Shown here: piece by piece, positions 8,431 to 23,009 of the stretch
How the letters are laid out: every line of letters starts with the position of its first letter
Numbering within the stretch: the first letter of the stretch is position 1
Assembly (NCBI GenBank): GCA_021792555.1
Contig: JAJYUL010000002.1
Location: 62,001 to 126,000, forward strand
Source: Pseudomonadota bacterium
GTDB taxonomy: Bacteria; Pseudomonadota; Gammaproteobacteria; Steroidobacterales; Steroidobacteraceae
Length of the DNA stretch: 64,000 bases
Reading direction: 5' to 3'
The notes under the pieces: model-generated
The model's input: the letters and a program-made list of their open reading frames with translations, nothing else
Database searches by the model: none
Told to the model about the DNA's origin: nothing
Position numbers and translations under genes: made by a program

Positions 8431-9162
8431 ATGCTGTACCTGATTCTGCCGTACGTCCTGTCCCTCGCCCTGATCGTCCACTGCATCAAGACTGGACGGA
8501 ACTGGATCTGGGTCTGGGTGATGTTGTTCCTGCCGCTGCTCGGCGCGCTGGCGTACACGGCAGTGGAGATCCTCCCGGAACTGTTCCGCAGCCAGTCGGC
8601 CCACCGCACCGCGCGCGGGCTGAAGAAGGCCATGGACCCGTTCGGGGATCTGCGCCGCCTCGAGCGCGAGGCCCAGATCACCGGCAACGTCGCGAGCCGG
8701 CAGCGCTATGCCGAGGAGCTCACGCGCCACGGCCGCTTCGGCGAGGCGATCGCCCAGTACCGGCAGACCCTGACGGGCCTGTACGAGCATGATCCGAACC
8801 TCATGCTCGGGCTCGCGCGCGCGCAGTTCGGCCAAGGCGATGCGCCTGGCGCGCGCGCCACGCTCGAGGCGCTGATGCAGCACAACCCGGGATTCAACTC
8901 CCCCGAGCGGCATCTGCTCTACGCACGCGCGCTCGAGCAGGAAGGCAACCTCGCGCGGGCGCTCGAGGAGTACCGGGCGCTCGCGCCCGCCTATCCGGGC
9001 GCGGAGGGCTCCGTGCGCTACGCGCAGCTGCTCGAGCGCCAGGGCGAGCATGAGGAGGCCCGCAAGGTGGCCCGCGAGCTGCTCGAGCAGGCGCGCATCG
9101 CCCCGGCCCACTACCGGCGGGCGCAGCGCGCCTGGCTGGATGCGGCGGCGCGGCTCCTTTAG
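8431..9162 (+). CDS. Membrane-anchored tetratricopeptide-repeat protein
   Basis: A 243-residue protein with two N-terminal hydrophobic segments (residues 1-18 and about 25-47, a PLDc_N/Cls-like anchor with NWIWVWVMLFLPLLGALAY) followed by helical tetratricopeptide repeats. The repeats are seen in RYAEELTRHGRFGEAIAQY, in LMLGLARAQFGQGDAPGAR and in LLYARALEQEGNLARALEEY. Such proteins usually scaffold other proteins at the inner membrane. The partner is unknown. The stop overlaps the stop of the convergent dehydrogenase gene by 4 bases, leaving no room for a terminator between them. Confidence 0.75.
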   Translation: MLYLILPYVLSLALIVHCIKTGRNWIWVWVMLFLPLLGALAYTAVEILPELFRSQSAHRTARGLKKAMDPFGDLRRLEREAQITGNVASRQRYAEELTRHGRFGEAIAQYRQTLTGLYEHDPNLMLGLARAQFGQGDAPGARATLEALMQHNPGFNSPERHLLYARALEQEGNLARALEEYRALAPAYPGAEGSVRYAQLLERQGEHEEARKVARELLEQARIAPAHYRRAQRAWLDAAARLL

Positions 9163-10028
9163 CGCCCCGCGCGGCGCATCGCCGCCCGCCCGAGCACCGC
9201 GCCGAACTCCTTCTCGCCCTCACCGCGCGAGAGCGCCTCGAGCATCGAATCGCGCACCAGGCTGCCAAACGGCATCGGCGCGTTGACCGCCTCGGCGGCG
9301 CCGAGCGCAAGGCGCACGTCCTTCAGACCGAGACGCGCCTTGAACCCGGCCGGCTCGAAGCGCGACTCGGCGATCACCCGGCCGTAGCCCTGATAGACCG
9401 GGCCGGGGAAAATCGTCTGACTGACGAGCTCGAACAGCGCCGCCGGCTCGATGCCGTAGCCGCCGGCGAGCGCGGCCGCCTCGCCCATCGACTCGATCGC
9501 GGCCGCGAGCATGAAGTTCACGGCGAGCTTGACAACGTTGGCCTGTGCGGCGCGCTCGCCGAACCGCCAGGTCTTCTGTCCGATGACCTGCAAAAGCCCC
9601 TGCACCCGCTCGATGTCGGCGGCCGGACCGGCCGCGAGGATGTTGAGCTTGCCGGCCGCCGCAACATCCGGTCGGCCGAGCACCGGCGCGGCAACGTACC
9701 CGCAGCCTGCGGCGCGCAGGCGCGCGGCGAGCTCATCGCTCAGCTGCGGCGAGATGGTCGCCATGTTGACGTGCACCGTGCCGGGGGAAGCCGGTAGTGC
9801 CGCATCCATCAGCACCTCGCGCACTGCGCGGTCATCGCTCAGAATGGAAAAGACCACCTCGGCGGCGCATGCTTCGCGCGCCGTGGCCACGGCCACGGCG
9901 CCCTGTCCGGCCAGCCGCCGCGCCGGTTCAGGAGTGCGGTTCCACACCCGCAGCGCATGCCCCGCGGCGAGCAGCCGCGCGGCGATGGCGCTGCCCATAT
10001 TGCCGAGTCCGATGAATCCGATGTTCAT
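9159..10028 (-). CDS. NAD(P)-dependent beta-hydroxyacid dehydrogenase-like oxidoreductase
   Basis: A 289-residue enzyme of the 6-phosphogluconate/3-hydroxyisobutyrate dehydrogenase family. The dinucleotide fold starts at once with IGFIGLGNMGSAIAARLL, and the family's catalytic lysine is in NVVKLAVNFML. Members reduce or oxidise small beta-hydroxy acids or semialdehydes (tartronate semialdehyde, 3-hydroxyisobutyrate, succinic semialdehyde). The substrate cannot be told from sequence. The start at 10028 has GGAGGT five bases upstream. It is divergent from the pirin gene. A second, different member of the superfamily sits inside the lig operon at 14307. Confidence 0.85.
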   Translation of the reverse strand: MNIGFIGLGNMGSAIAARLLAAGHALRVWNRTPEPARRLAGQGAVAVATAREACAAEVVFSILSDDRAVREVLMDAALPASPGTVHVNMATISPQLSDELAARLRAAGCGYVAAPVLGRPDVAAAGKLNILAAGPAADIERVQGLLQVIGQKTWRFGERAAQANVVKLAVNFMLAAAIESMGEAAALAGGYGIEPAALFELVSQTIFPGPVYQGYGRVIAESRFEPAGFKARLGLKDVRLALGAAEAVNAPMPFGSLVRDSMLEALSRGEGEKEFGAVLGRAAMRRAGR

Positions 10029-10148
10029 GACGACCTCCGTCTCTGACGATGAATGGCCGCTGGCACGGCCGCCAGGGGTGCTCAGCGCGCGCCCCCGGGC
10101 CGCCGATGCTAGCATCGCCCCATCGAGAGGCCCGCAGGAGAATCCAGC

Positions 10149-11069
<921 letters not shown>

Positions 11070-11076
11070 GGCGCCG

Positions 11077-11098
11077 GGCGGGCGCGACGGCGCCCGCC
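11077..11098. terminator. Hairpin ending the lig operon and pirin gene
   Basis: Perfect 9-bp stem GGCGGGCGC / GCGCCCGCC with a 4-base loop, in the 38-base gap between the pirin stop and the ligC stop. It can serve both convergent transcripts; no T run follows. Confidence 0.55.
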
Positions 11099-11107
11099 GC
11101 GCGCCCC

Positions 11108-12070
11108 TCAGAGCGGTGCCTGGGCGAGCTGGCGCTCGAGCGCGCCCAGCACCCGGTAGCACGGCAGCACCTGCGCAACGCTCGCGTTCGGCTCGCGTCC
11201 GGCGCGGATTGCGGCGAGGAACTCGCGATCCTGCAGCTCGATGCCGTTCATCGACACGTCCACCTTCGAGACGTCTATCTTGTTGTCCTTGCCGTCGATG
11301 AGATCGTCATAGCGGGCGATGTAGGTGCCATTGTCACAGATGTAGCGGAAGAAGGTGCCGAGCGGCCCGTCGTTGTTGAACGACAGCGACAGCGTGCAGA
11401 TCGCGCCCGTGCGGCTCTTGAGCTGGATGGACATGTCCATGGCGATCCCGAGCTCGGGGTGGATCGGACCCTGCAGGGCGTTCGCCGCCATGATCTGCCC
11501 GCTCTGGTACGCGAACAGGTCGACGGTATGAGCCGCGTGGTGCCACAGCAGGTGATCGGTCCAGGAGCGCGGCAGTCCGAGCGCGTTGATGTTCTTGCGG
11601 CGGAAGAAGTAGGTCTGCACGTCCAGCTGCTGCAGGTTGAGCTCTCCGGCGAGAATCCGCCTGTGCACCCACTGATGGCTGGGGTTGAAACGGCGCGTAT
11701 GCCCGACCATGGCCACCTTGCCGGCAGCCTGCTGCGCCCGCGCGACCCGCTCGGCGTCCGCCAGGCTGTCGGCGAGCGGAATCTCCACCTGCACGTGCTT
11801 GCCGGCCTGCAGGCACGCGATGGCCTGCGACGCATGCAGCTGGGTCGGGGTGCACAGAATCACCGCATCGACATTGGAGCGGGCGAGCGCGTCCTCGAGA
11901 TCCGTGCTCGCATGCTCAATCCCGTAGCGGGCCGCCACCTCCTTCGTCGGCTCCAGAGTGCGGCCGATCAGCGCGACGACCCGCACATCGGGGATGTTCT
12001 GCAGCGCATCAAGATGCTTGATGCCGAAGGCGCCGGCGCCGGCAAGCGCAAGATGGATCGTCTCGGCCAT
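11108..12070 (-). CDS. ligC: 4-carboxy-2-hydroxymuconate-6-semialdehyde dehydrogenase (LigC)
   Basis: A 320-residue Gfo/Idh/MocA-family NAD(P)-dependent dehydrogenase. It oxidises the hemiacetal form of the LigAB ring-cleavage product to 2-pyrone-4,6-dicarboxylate. The nucleotide-binding N-terminus is LALAGAGAFGIKHLDALQ, and the family lysine is replaced in context by the HVQVEIPLADS stretch typical of LigC proteins. Further LigC-like stretches are SWTDHLLWHHAAHTVDLFAY and SFNNDGPLGTFFRYI. Length matches LigC of Sphingobium (about 315). It is the last gene of the leftward protocatechuate 4,5-cleavage operon, 48 bases after ligB, which supports the assignment strongly. Confidence 0.93.
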   Translation of the reverse strand: MAETIHLALAGAGAFGIKHLDALQNIPDVRVVALIGRTLEPTKEVAARYGIEHASTDLEDALARSNVDAVILCTPTQLHASQAIACLQAGKHVQVEIPLADSLADAERVARAQQAAGKVAMVGHTRRFNPSHQWVHRRILAGELNLQQLDVQTYFFRRKNINALGLPRSWTDHLLWHHAAHTVDLFAYQSGQIMAANALQGPIHPELGIAMDMSIQLKSRTGAICTLSLSFNNDGPLGTFFRYICDNGTYIARYDDLIDGKDNKIDVSKVDVSMNGIELQDREFLAAIRAGREPNASVAQVLPCYRVLGALERQLAQAPL

Positions 12071-12118
12071 GTGTCCTCCCTCAGAATTGCGTGAGCGGCA
12101 CGATTGCCTCGGCGGCGC

Positions 12119-13353
<1,235 letters not shown>

Positions 13354-13367
13354 ACTCTCCCCTTCGG

Positions 13368-14303
13368 TCAGGTTTCTTCCGGCCAGTACAGCCGCATGGG
13401 ATTGCTGACGAGGAGCCTGCGCTGCGCCTCGGCGCTCACCGCGATATGCGGGATGAAATCGACTAGCAGCCCGTCATCGGGCATGTGGTCCTTGAGGTTC
13501 GGATGCGGCCAGTCCGTGCCCCAGAGCACCCGGTCCGGGAACGTCTCGACCAAATAGCGGGCGAAGGGCACGACGTCGCGGTAGGCATTGCGCTCGCCGT
13601 TCAGCGCCGGCGGCCCGCTGAGGCTGAGCCGCTCGGGACAGGAAACCTTCGACCAGACGTTCGGATGCTCACGCATCAGGCGCACGAAGCGCTGAAACTG
13701 CGGCCCGTCCACCGGTTCGCGCACGTCCGGCCGGCCCATGTGATCGACCACCACCGCGGTGGGCAGGGCGGTGAAGAAATCCCACAGCTCCGGCAGGTCG
13801 GCCGCCTCGAAATACACCACCACGTGCCAGCCGAGCGGCGCGATGCGTCCGGCGATCTCCAGGAGCTCCTCGCGCGGGGTGAACTCGACCAGCCGCTTGA
13901 GGAAGTTGAAGCGCACACCGCGCACCCCCGCGGCATGCAGGCTCTCGAGCTCCGCATCCGAGACACTGCGGCGCACGGTGGCCACGCCCCGGGCGCGGCC
14001 GCCCGAATGCACCAGGGCGTCGACCATCGCCCGGTTGTCCGCCCCGTGGCAGGTGGCCTGCACCACCACGTTGCGGGCAAAGCCGAGGTGCTCGCGCAAT
14101 GCGTAGAGCTGGCGCTTGCCCGCATCGCACGGGGTGTACTTGCGCTCCGGGGCGTACGGAAACTCCGCGCCCGGTCCGAACACGTGACAATGGGCATCGA
14201 CCGCGCCCGACGGGACGGCGAAGCGGGGCTTGGAGGGATTGGGGTACCAATCGAGCCAGCCCGGGCTCTTGGTGAAGACTTCAGCGCGCTGCGTGCTCAT
14301 CAT
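13368..14303 (-). CDS. ligI: 2-pyrone-4,6-dicarboxylate lactonase (LigI)
   Basis: A 311-residue amidohydrolase-superfamily lactonase that hydrolyses 2-pyrone-4,6-dicarboxylate, the product of LigC, to 4-oxalomesaconate without needing a metal. LigI hallmarks are the N-terminal GAVDAHCHVFGPG, the FPYAPERKYTP substrate loop, VVVDHMGRPD and the C-terminal VLWGTDWPHPN with the catalytic aspartate. Two ATG codons lie side by side at the start. It is slightly longer than the Sphingobium enzyme (293). The gene starts three bases after the upstream dehydrogenase ends. Confidence 0.93.
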   Translation of the reverse strand: MMSTQRAEVFTKSPGWLDWYPNPSKPRFAVPSGAVDAHCHVFGPGAEFPYAPERKYTPCDAGKRQLYALREHLGFARNVVVQATCHGADNRAMVDALVHSGGRARGVATVRRSVSDAELESLHAAGVRGVRFNFLKRLVEFTPREELLEIAGRIAPLGWHVVVYFEAADLPELWDFFTALPTAVVVDHMGRPDVREPVDGPQFQRFVRLMREHPNVWSKVSCPERLSLSGPPALNGERNAYRDVVPFARYLVETFPDRVLWGTDWPHPNLKDHMPDDGLLVDFIPHIAVSAEAQRRLLVSNPMRLYWPEET

Positions 14304-14306
14304 GGG

Positions 14307-15257
14307 TCATCCGCCAGAGTGGCTCCGGGAGGCGCGCATGCGCTCGAGAATGCGGTCGGCCTCGACTCGCCAGTCCCCGCTGCGCGCGAATTGTGCCTCG
14401 CCACGGCGGCCAAAGACCCCCGCCTCGGCGAGGCCGGCCATCCAGGCCTGCCGCTCGGCCGTGCCGCCGGCCGACCATGGCGTCAGTCCGGCGTCCTGCA
14501 CGGTCCGCGCGGCCTCGCGCATCTCCTCGGCGCGCCGGCGCCCGTGCTGGATCACGCGCTGGAAGAAATACGCGGCCTGCTTCTCCCACTCGATGCCGGG
14601 GAAGGTTTCCTTGAGGGAGGCGAGCACCGCATCCTCGACCCCATAGGCGCGGGCCGCGGTCAGGCTCTCGATGAGCATGGCCTCGAGTCCCTTGATCATG
14701 ACGCTGCGGCACATCTTGGTGGCCGATGCGACGCCGAGCTGGCCGGAGGCCACCTGCGCAGCGAATCCCAGACCGGCCAGCAGCGGCGCGAAGGCTGCGG
14801 CATGCGGGCCGCCCAACAGCAACGGCACGCGGATGCGGTACGGCGGGACGGAGGTCATGACCGCGCCCTCGACATAGCGCCCGCCGGCGCTCTCGATGAG
14901 CCCGGCCGCGCTTCGCTTGGCGAGCGGCGAGGCGGAGTTGAAGTCGAGAAACCACGCGCTCCGCGGGAGGCCTTCGGCACACGAGCGCGCCGCGGGCACG
15001 GCCTGGCTCGCGGTCACCGCGCAGATCAGCAGATCGCTCTGCGCGGCGAGCGCGGCGTGCGATCCGGCCAGATGCACGCCGTGCGCCCCGGCATGCTCGA
15101 GCAGCGGCGCCTCGGCGGCGGTGCCGAGCTTGATGTCGTAGGCGCCGATCCGCCCTACGCCCCGCGCGCGCAGATCCTCGGCCAGGATCCGGCCGACTTC
15201 GCCGTAGCCGACCAGGCCGACCCGCCACGCGAGCGCATCATGGTCCGTGTTCGCCAT
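14307..15257 (-). CDS. 6-phosphogluconate-dehydrogenase-like NAD(P) enzyme of unknown role in the lig operon
   Basis: A 316-residue protein with an N-terminal Rossmann domain (VGLVGYGEVGRILAEDL) and a C-terminal DUF1932-type helical domain (SATKMCRSVMIKGLEAMLI, followed by ESLTAARAYGVEDAVL). The combination marks a little-studied branch of the 6PGDH/hydroxyisobutyrate dehydrogenase superfamily. None of the known protocatechuate 4,5-cleavage steps needs it, yet it is embedded in the operon with a 2-base gap to ligK and a 3-base gap to ligI, so it should share their control. It may act on a by-product or an alternative substrate such as a methylated or keto-acid intermediate; that is only inference. 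Confidence 0.85.
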   Translation of the reverse strand: MANTDHDALAWRVGLVGYGEVGRILAEDLRARGVGRIGAYDIKLGTAAEAPLLEHAGAHGVHLAGSHAALAAQSDLLICAVTASQAVPAARSCAEGLPRSAWFLDFNSASPLAKRSAAGLIESAGGRYVEGAVMTSVPPYRIRVPLLLGGPHAAAFAPLLAGLGFAAQVASGQLGVASATKMCRSVMIKGLEAMLIESLTAARAYGVEDAVLASLKETFPGIEWEKQAAYFFQRVIQHGRRRAEEMREAARTVQDAGLTPWSAGGTAERQAWMAGLAEAGVFGRRGEAQFARSGDWRVEADRILERMRASRSHSGG

Positions 15258-15259
15258 CT

Positions 15260-15955
15260 TCAGTCGATGTACTTCAGGCCCAGCTTCGCGAGCGGCTCGC
15301 GCATGTTGTACATATCGAGCCCCAGAGCCCCGGCGGCGAACTGCTTGCGCTTGCCGGCCTCGTTCGCCTCGCGCGCCTCGGCGGCGTCGGCCACCCGTTG
15401 CGCCAGGGCTGCCGGCACCACGACCACCCCGTCGTCGTCGGCGACGATGACATCGCCGGGATCGACCAGCGCGCCGGCGCACACGACCGGCACGTTGACC
15501 GACCCGAGCGTGGCCTTCACGGTGCCCTTGGCGCTGATCGCGCGGCTGAACACCGGGAACTTCATCTCCGTCAGCTCGCGCACATCGCGCACCCCGCCGT
15601 CGATGACCAGGCCGAGCGCGCCGCGCGCCCGGAACGAGGTGGCGAGCAGCTCGCCGAAAAACCCGTCCTCGCTGTCGGTGGTGCAGCCGGCCACCACCAC
15701 GTCGCCCTCGCGGATCTGCTCCGCGGCCACGTGCAGCATCCAGTTGTCTCCGGGCTGCAGCAGCACGGTGAGCGCGGTGCCGCACATGCGTGCGCCGGGG
15801 TAGACCGGGCGCATGTACGGCTTCATCAGCCCCACGCGGCCCATGGCCTCGTGCACGGTGGCGACGCCGAAGCGGCCGAGCTTCTCGACCGCCGCGCGCT
15901 CGGCGCGCGCGATGTTGCGCTTGACCAGCCCCAGGTTGTTCAGCGGCATGCTCAT
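15260..15955 (-). CDS. ligK: 4-carboxy-4-hydroxy-2-oxoadipate aldolase (LigK)
   Basis: A 231-residue class II (metal-dependent) aldolase of the RraA-like/HMG-CHA aldolase family. It splits 4-carboxy-4-hydroxy-2-oxoadipate to pyruvate and oxaloacetate, the last step of the pathway. Seen: the N-terminal [17 protein letters not shown], the substrate loop [20 protein letters not shown], and the metal-site [11 protein letters not shown] with the catalytic arginine and aspartate. The start at 15955 has AAGGGG seven bases upstream; a second ATG two codons later is possible. Two bases separate it from the next gene. Confidence 0.93.
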   Translation of the reverse strand: MSMPLNNLGLVKRNIARAERAAVEKLGRFGVATVHEAMGRVGLMKPYMRPVYPGARMCGTALTVLLQPGDNWMLHVAAEQIREGDVVVAGCTTDSEDGFFGELLATSFRARGALGLVIDGGVRDVRELTEMKFPVFSRAISAKGTVKATLGSVNVPVVCAGALVDPGDVIVADDDGVVVVPAALAQRVADAAEAREANEAGKRKQFAAGALGLDMYNMREPLAKLGLKYID

Positions 15956-15986
15956 GTTCGTGCCCCTTTTGGATTGCCCCGGCCGC

Positions 15987-17012
15987 TCACAGGCCCCGGG
16001 CCGCAAGCACCCCGTTCAGCCGCGGATAGACCCGGCGGGCGTTGCCCTCGTAGATCTGACGGCGCTGACCGTCACTGAGCGCCGCGGCCTCGACGTAACG
16101 CTTGGTGTCATCGTAGTGATGTCCGGTACGCGGATCGATGCCGCGCACCGCTCCGATCATCTCCGAGGCGAACAGGATGTTGTCGATCGGCATCACCCGC
16201 ATCAACAGGTCGATCCCCGGCTGGTGATACACGCAGGTATCGAAGAAGATGTTCTTCAGCAGATGCTCCTCGAGCGGCGGCTTGTCGAGCGCCTGCGCCA
16301 GCCCGCGGAAGCGCCCCCAGTGATACGGCACGGCGCCGCCCCCGTGCGGGATGACGAATCGCAGGGTCGGGAAGTCCTTGAACAGATCGCCCGTCAAGCA
16401 CTGCATGAACGCGGTCGTATCGGCGTTGAGGTAGTGCGCGCCCGTGGTGTGAAAGCACGCATTGCAGCTAGTGCTGACATGGATCATGGCCGGGATGTCG
16501 TACTCGACCATCTTCTCGTAGATCGGGTACCACCAGCGGTCGGTGAGCGGCGGCTCGCGCCAGTGTCCCCCGGAGGGATCCGGGTTGAGGTTGAGGGCGA
16601 CGAACCCGTACTCGCGGATACACCGCTCGAGCTCCGGCAGGCAGGTGGCCGGATCGACTCCGGGGGACTGCGGCAGCATGGCCGCGCCGATGAACTGATC
16701 CGGAAACAGCTTCGCCACCCGATGGCAGAGCTCGTTGCAGATCGCGGCCCAGGTGGCGCTCGTATTGAAGTCCCCGATGTGATGCGCCATGAAGCTCGCC
16801 CGCGGGGAGAACACGGTCAGGTCAGAGCCGCGCGCGCGCATGAGCTTCAGCTGGTTGGTCTCGATGCTCTCGCGCAGCTCGTCATCGCTGATCTTGAGCT
16901 CCGAGGCTTTCGGCCCCGGCTCGCCGCCGGCGAGGCTCGCGATCTGGCGCTTGCGCCACTCCTCGAGCGCCTTCGGCGCGGTGGTGTAGTGACCGTGGCA
17001 GTCGATGATCAT
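15987..17012 (-). CDS. ligJ: 4-oxalomesaconate hydratase (LigJ)
   Basis: A 341-residue amidohydrolase-family hydratase, exactly the length of Sphingobium LigJ, which adds water to 4-oxalomesaconate to give 4-carboxy-4-hydroxy-2-oxoadipate. Zinc-site and family motifs are [19 protein letters not shown] at the N-terminus, [31 protein letters not shown], and [20 protein letters not shown]. The ATG at 17012 opens directly on the HxH metal motif. Its neighbours are ligK downstream (31-base gap) and galD upstream (32-base gap). Confidence 0.94.
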   Translation of the reverse strand: MIIDCHGHYTTAPKALEEWRKRQIASLAGGEPGPKASELKISDDELRESIETNQLKLMRARGSDLTVFSPRASFMAHHIGDFNTSATWAAICNELCHRVAKLFPDQFIGAAMLPQSPGVDPATCLPELERCIREYGFVALNLNPDPSGGHWREPPLTDRWWYPIYEKMVEYDIPAMIHVSTSCNACFHTTGAHYLNADTTAFMQCLTGDLFKDFPTLRFVIPHGGGAVPYHWGRFRGLAQALDKPPLEEHLLKNIFFDTCVYHQPGIDLLMRVMPIDNILFASEMIGAVRGIDPRTGHHYDDTKRYVEAAALSDGQRRQIYEGNARRVYPRLNGVLAARGL

Positions 17013-17044
17013 CTGAAGTTCCCGCTGTCGGTGGAAAGGCGGCC

Positions 17045-18157
17045 TCAACGGCTCTGCGCCCCGGGGCGCCAGATCGAGGCCGGCACCATGACCTCCCCGC
17101 GCATGATCAGCCGCGCCGTGCGCAGCAGCGCGGCGCGCTTCACGGCGGGCGGGTCGCCGTCGTCCGTCTCGAGCTCCACGCTGAACTCTCCGCTCGGGTG
17201 CTCGACCGAGAGCGTGCGCACGGGGCCCTCCGGCACCACCGCGATACCCTCGGCGATCGAGCCCGGCAGGACGCAGGCGGTGGCCACGGTGACCGCCGCC
17301 AGCACGCCGATGGCGTCGTGACAGACGTGCGGAATGAAGCAGCGCGTAGCGAGGCTTCCGCCCGCGGCCGGCGGGGCAATCAGACACATCTTGGGATAGG
17401 TCTTGGCCGAGACATCCCCGAGGCCCATCAGCTGCCCGCAGGCGAGCCGCAGCGCCTCGAGCCGCGCCTTGAGCTCGGTGTCGGCGTTGAGCTCGGCCAC
17501 ACCCTCCAATCCGGTGCGCCCCAGATCAGCCGCGCGCATCAGCACGAGCGGCATGCCGTTGTCGATGCAGGTCACCTCGATCGGCCCCATGCCCTGCACC
17601 GTCAGCGCATCGCGCACGCGCCCGCTCGGCAGCAGCCCGGCGCATACCGACCCCGCGGTGTCGAGGAAGTTGATTTTGATCGGAGCCGAGGTGCCCGGCA
17701 CGCCATCGATCCGCGCATCCCCCTCGTAGCTCACACGCCCGCCCGGAGTCTGCACGGTGATGTCGCACAGCATGTCGGTGTTGCGGGTCAGCACGCGGAA
17801 CGTGCTGCGCTCGCCCTGCGCGCTCACCATGCCGGTCTCGAGCGCGAAGGGCACGACGGCCGCCAGCATGTTGCCGCAGTTCGGCGTGGTGTCGACAACG
17901 GGCTTGTCGACCACCACCTGAGCGAAAAGAAACTCCAGGTCCACGCCGGGACGCGTGCCGCGGCGCACGATGCCCACTTTGCTCGTCAGCGGATGGGCGC
18001 CGCCCAGCCCGTCGATCTGCCGCCGGTCAGGCGAGCCCATGGCCGCGAGCAGCACCCGGTCGCGGCTCGGCACATCGGGCGGCAGATCCGCTTCGTTGAA
18101 GAACGGCCCGCGGGAGGTGCCACCGCGCATGAAGAGGCATGGAATGGGTGTCTGCAT
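17045..18157 (-). CDS. galD: 4-oxalomesaconate tautomerase (GalD/LigU, PrpF family)
   Basis: A 370-residue PrpF-family isomerase with the diaminopimelate-epimerase-like double fold. Signatures are IPCLFMRGGTSRGPFF at the N-terminus, GSPDRRQIDGLGGAHPLTSK with the catalytic lysine region, NCGNMLAAVVPFALE and PSGRVRDALTVQGM. GalD converts the keto and enol forms of 4-oxalomesaconate in Pseudomonas; the LigU orthologue of Novosphingobium moves the double bond. Either way it sits between LigI and LigJ in the pathway, and its position next to ligJ fits. About 180 bases separate it from ligM upstream. Confidence 0.9.
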   Translation of the reverse strand: MQTPIPCLFMRGGTSRGPFFNEADLPPDVPSRDRVLLAAMGSPDRRQIDGLGGAHPLTSKVGIVRRGTRPGVDLEFLFAQVVVDKPVVDTTPNCGNMLAAVVPFALETGMVSAQGERSTFRVLTRNTDMLCDITVQTPGGRVSYEGDARIDGVPGTSAPIKINFLDTAGSVCAGLLPSGRVRDALTVQGMGPIEVTCIDNGMPLVLMRAADLGRTGLEGVAELNADTELKARLEALRLACGQLMGLGDVSAKTYPKMCLIAPPAAGGSLATRCFIPHVCHDAIGVLAAVTVATACVLPGSIAEGIAVVPEGPVRTLSVEHPSGEFSVELETDDGDPPAVKRAALLRTARLIMRGEVMVPASIWRPGAQSR

Positions 18158-18340
18158 GGTGATGAGCGCGACTGTCTCGCGAAACGGCTCGATTATGGCC
18201 CCTGCGCCCGCCGCCCTCCAAGCCGCGGATGCGGCCAGCAGCTATCACTGTTCATCTCCGACGGTCCGGCCGCACAGTCGCAGTCCCGGCACCGCCTCCG
18301 GCTTGCTCGGGCGGGCGCGGGCTCCTGCCGCGCCGCGCGC

Positions 18341-21348
<3,008 letters not shown>

Positions 21349-21468
21349 ACAAAAACTCGCCCTGCGGCGCTTGTGCCGCGCGCCCATCGACATTAGGTTC
21401 TTGCCCATCCCGTCCACCGGAGGGTGTGCGGCCGCTCGCCGTGCACCCATGATTTCCAGGAGCCCATC

Positions 21469-22992
21469 ATGAACGCAGTCCCCGCAGCAGGCGCACTCCC
21501 CGAACAGCCCGCCCTCTCCGGCGCCCTCACCGAATTCCTCAAGCGCAAGCCGCGCCTGCTCGTGAACGGCGAATGGGTCGACGCGCACGGCAAGGGCCGC
21601 ATTGCGGTCATGGACCCGGCGACCGAACGGCAGATCGCCGAGGTTCCCGACGCGGACGCCACGGATGTGGACCGGGCCGTCCGGGCGGCACGGGCGGCGT
21701 TCGAGAGCGGCCCGTGGGCCGAGATGCTGCCGGAGGAGCGCGAGCGGCTGATGTGGCGCCTCGCGGACCTGATGGAGCGTCATGCCGCGGAGCTCGCCGA
21801 GCTCGAGAGCCTCGATAACGGCAAGCCGATCGCCATGGCGCGCCTGATCGACGTGCCGGGCGCGATAGCGCACATCCGCTACATGGCCGGCTGGGCGAGC
21901 AAGATCGACGGCCAGACATTCAACACCTCGCTGCGTGCCGCGCCGGGCACGAAGTTCCATACCTACACCGTGCGCGAGCCGGTGGGCGTGGTCGCTCAGA
22001 TCATCCCGTGGAATTTCCCGCTGCTCATGGCGGCGCTGAAGCTCGCCCCGGTGCTCGCGACCGGCTGCACCAGCGTGCTGAAGCCTGCCGAGCAGACCCC
22101 GCTCAGCGCGCTGCGCCTGGGCGAGCTGATCGTCGAGGCCGGCTTCCCGCCGGGGGTGGTCAACATCCTCACCGGACTTGGAGAGACCACCGGCGCGGCG
22201 CTCGTCGCCCACCCCGGTGTCGACAAGATCGCCTTCACCGGCTCGACCGAGGTCGGCAAGATCATCAACATCGCCGCCACCGCGACGCTGAAGCGCGTCT
22301 CGCTCGAGCTCGGCGGCAAATCCCCGGTGATCGTGCTGCCGGACGTCGATCCGCAGACTGTGGCCGGCGGCGCCGCCCAGGCGGTGTTCTTCAACGCCGG
22401 TCAGGTATGCGTGGCCGGCTCGCGCCTGTTCGTGCAGCGCAAGATCTTCGACAAGGTCATCGAGGGCGTGAGCGAGGCCTCCCAAGCCATCGTGATGGGG
22501 CCGGGCCTGGATGAGCGCACCCAGATGGGACCGTTGGTCTCGCAGGAGCAGCGCGACCGGGTGCTCGGCTATCTGCAGTCCGGACGCGAACAGGGCGCCA
22601 CCATCACGGCCGGCGGCGAGGCCCCGCCGCACAAAGGCTATTACGTCAAGCCCACGGTGATCGTGGACGTCAAGCCCGACATGAAGATCGTCCGCGAGGA
22701 GATCTTCGGCCCGGTCGTAGTCGCCCAGCGCTTCGACGACCTCAACGAAGTCGCCGCGTGGGCGAACGATACGCCGTATGGTCTCGCCGCGAGCATCTGG
22801 TCGAACGATCTGCGCGCGGTGCAGCGCCTGGTGCCGAAGATCAAGGCCGGCACGGTGTGGGTCAACTGCCATGCCATGATCGACGCGGCCATGCCCTTCG
22901 GCGGCTACAAGCAGTCCGGCTTCGGACGCGAGCAGGGCCGGGCCGGCATCGAGATGTACACCGAGTTGAAGTCGGTGTGCATGGCGATCTGA
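21469..22992 (+). CDS. NAD(P)-dependent aldehyde dehydrogenase (aromatic aldehyde likely)
   Basis: A 507-residue aldehyde dehydrogenase of the betaine/phenylacetaldehyde dehydrogenase group. Seen: the cofactor-site PWNFPLLMAALKLAPVLATG, the catalytic Glu in LELGGKSP, the catalytic Cys near residue 310 in FFNAGQVCVAGSR, and the C-terminal MPFGGYKQSGFGRE. AGGAG lies eight bases before the ATG. It lies between pobA and a quinone-reductase-like gene on the same strand, and candidates for its job are oxidation of vanillin, 4-hydroxybenzaldehyde or the aldehyde formed from beta-hydroxypropiovanillone. The sequence alone does not choose. Confidence 0.88.
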   Translation: MNAVPAAGALPEQPALSGALTEFLKRKPRLLVNGEWVDAHGKGRIAVMDPATERQIAEVPDADATDVDRAVRAARAAFESGPWAEMLPEERERLMWRLADLMERHAAELAELESLDNGKPIAMARLIDVPGAIAHIRYMAGWASKIDGQTFNTSLRAAPGTKFHTYTVREPVGVVAQIIPWNFPLLMAALKLAPVLATGCTSVLKPAEQTPLSALRLGELIVEAGFPPGVVNILTGLGETTGAALVAHPGVDKIAFTGSTEVGKIINIAATATLKRVSLELGGKSPVIVLPDVDPQTVAGGAAQAVFFNAGQVCVAGSRLFVQRKIFDKVIEGVSEASQAIVMGPGLDERTQMGPLVSQEQRDRVLGYLQSGREQGATITAGGEAPPHKGYYVKPTVIVDVKPDMKIVREEIFGPVVVAQRFDDLNEVAAWANDTPYGLAASIWSNDLRAVQRLVPKIKAGTVWVNCHAMIDAAMPFGGYKQSGFGREQGRAGIEMYTELKSVCMAI

Positions 22993-23009
22993 GGCGGCGG
23001 GAAAACACC

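Noticed and set aside
6037-9111. One 1024-residue leftward protein with an N-terminal extension of patatin
   Set aside because: The extension is the reverse complement of the TPR gene, and a proper signal peptide starts at 8349.
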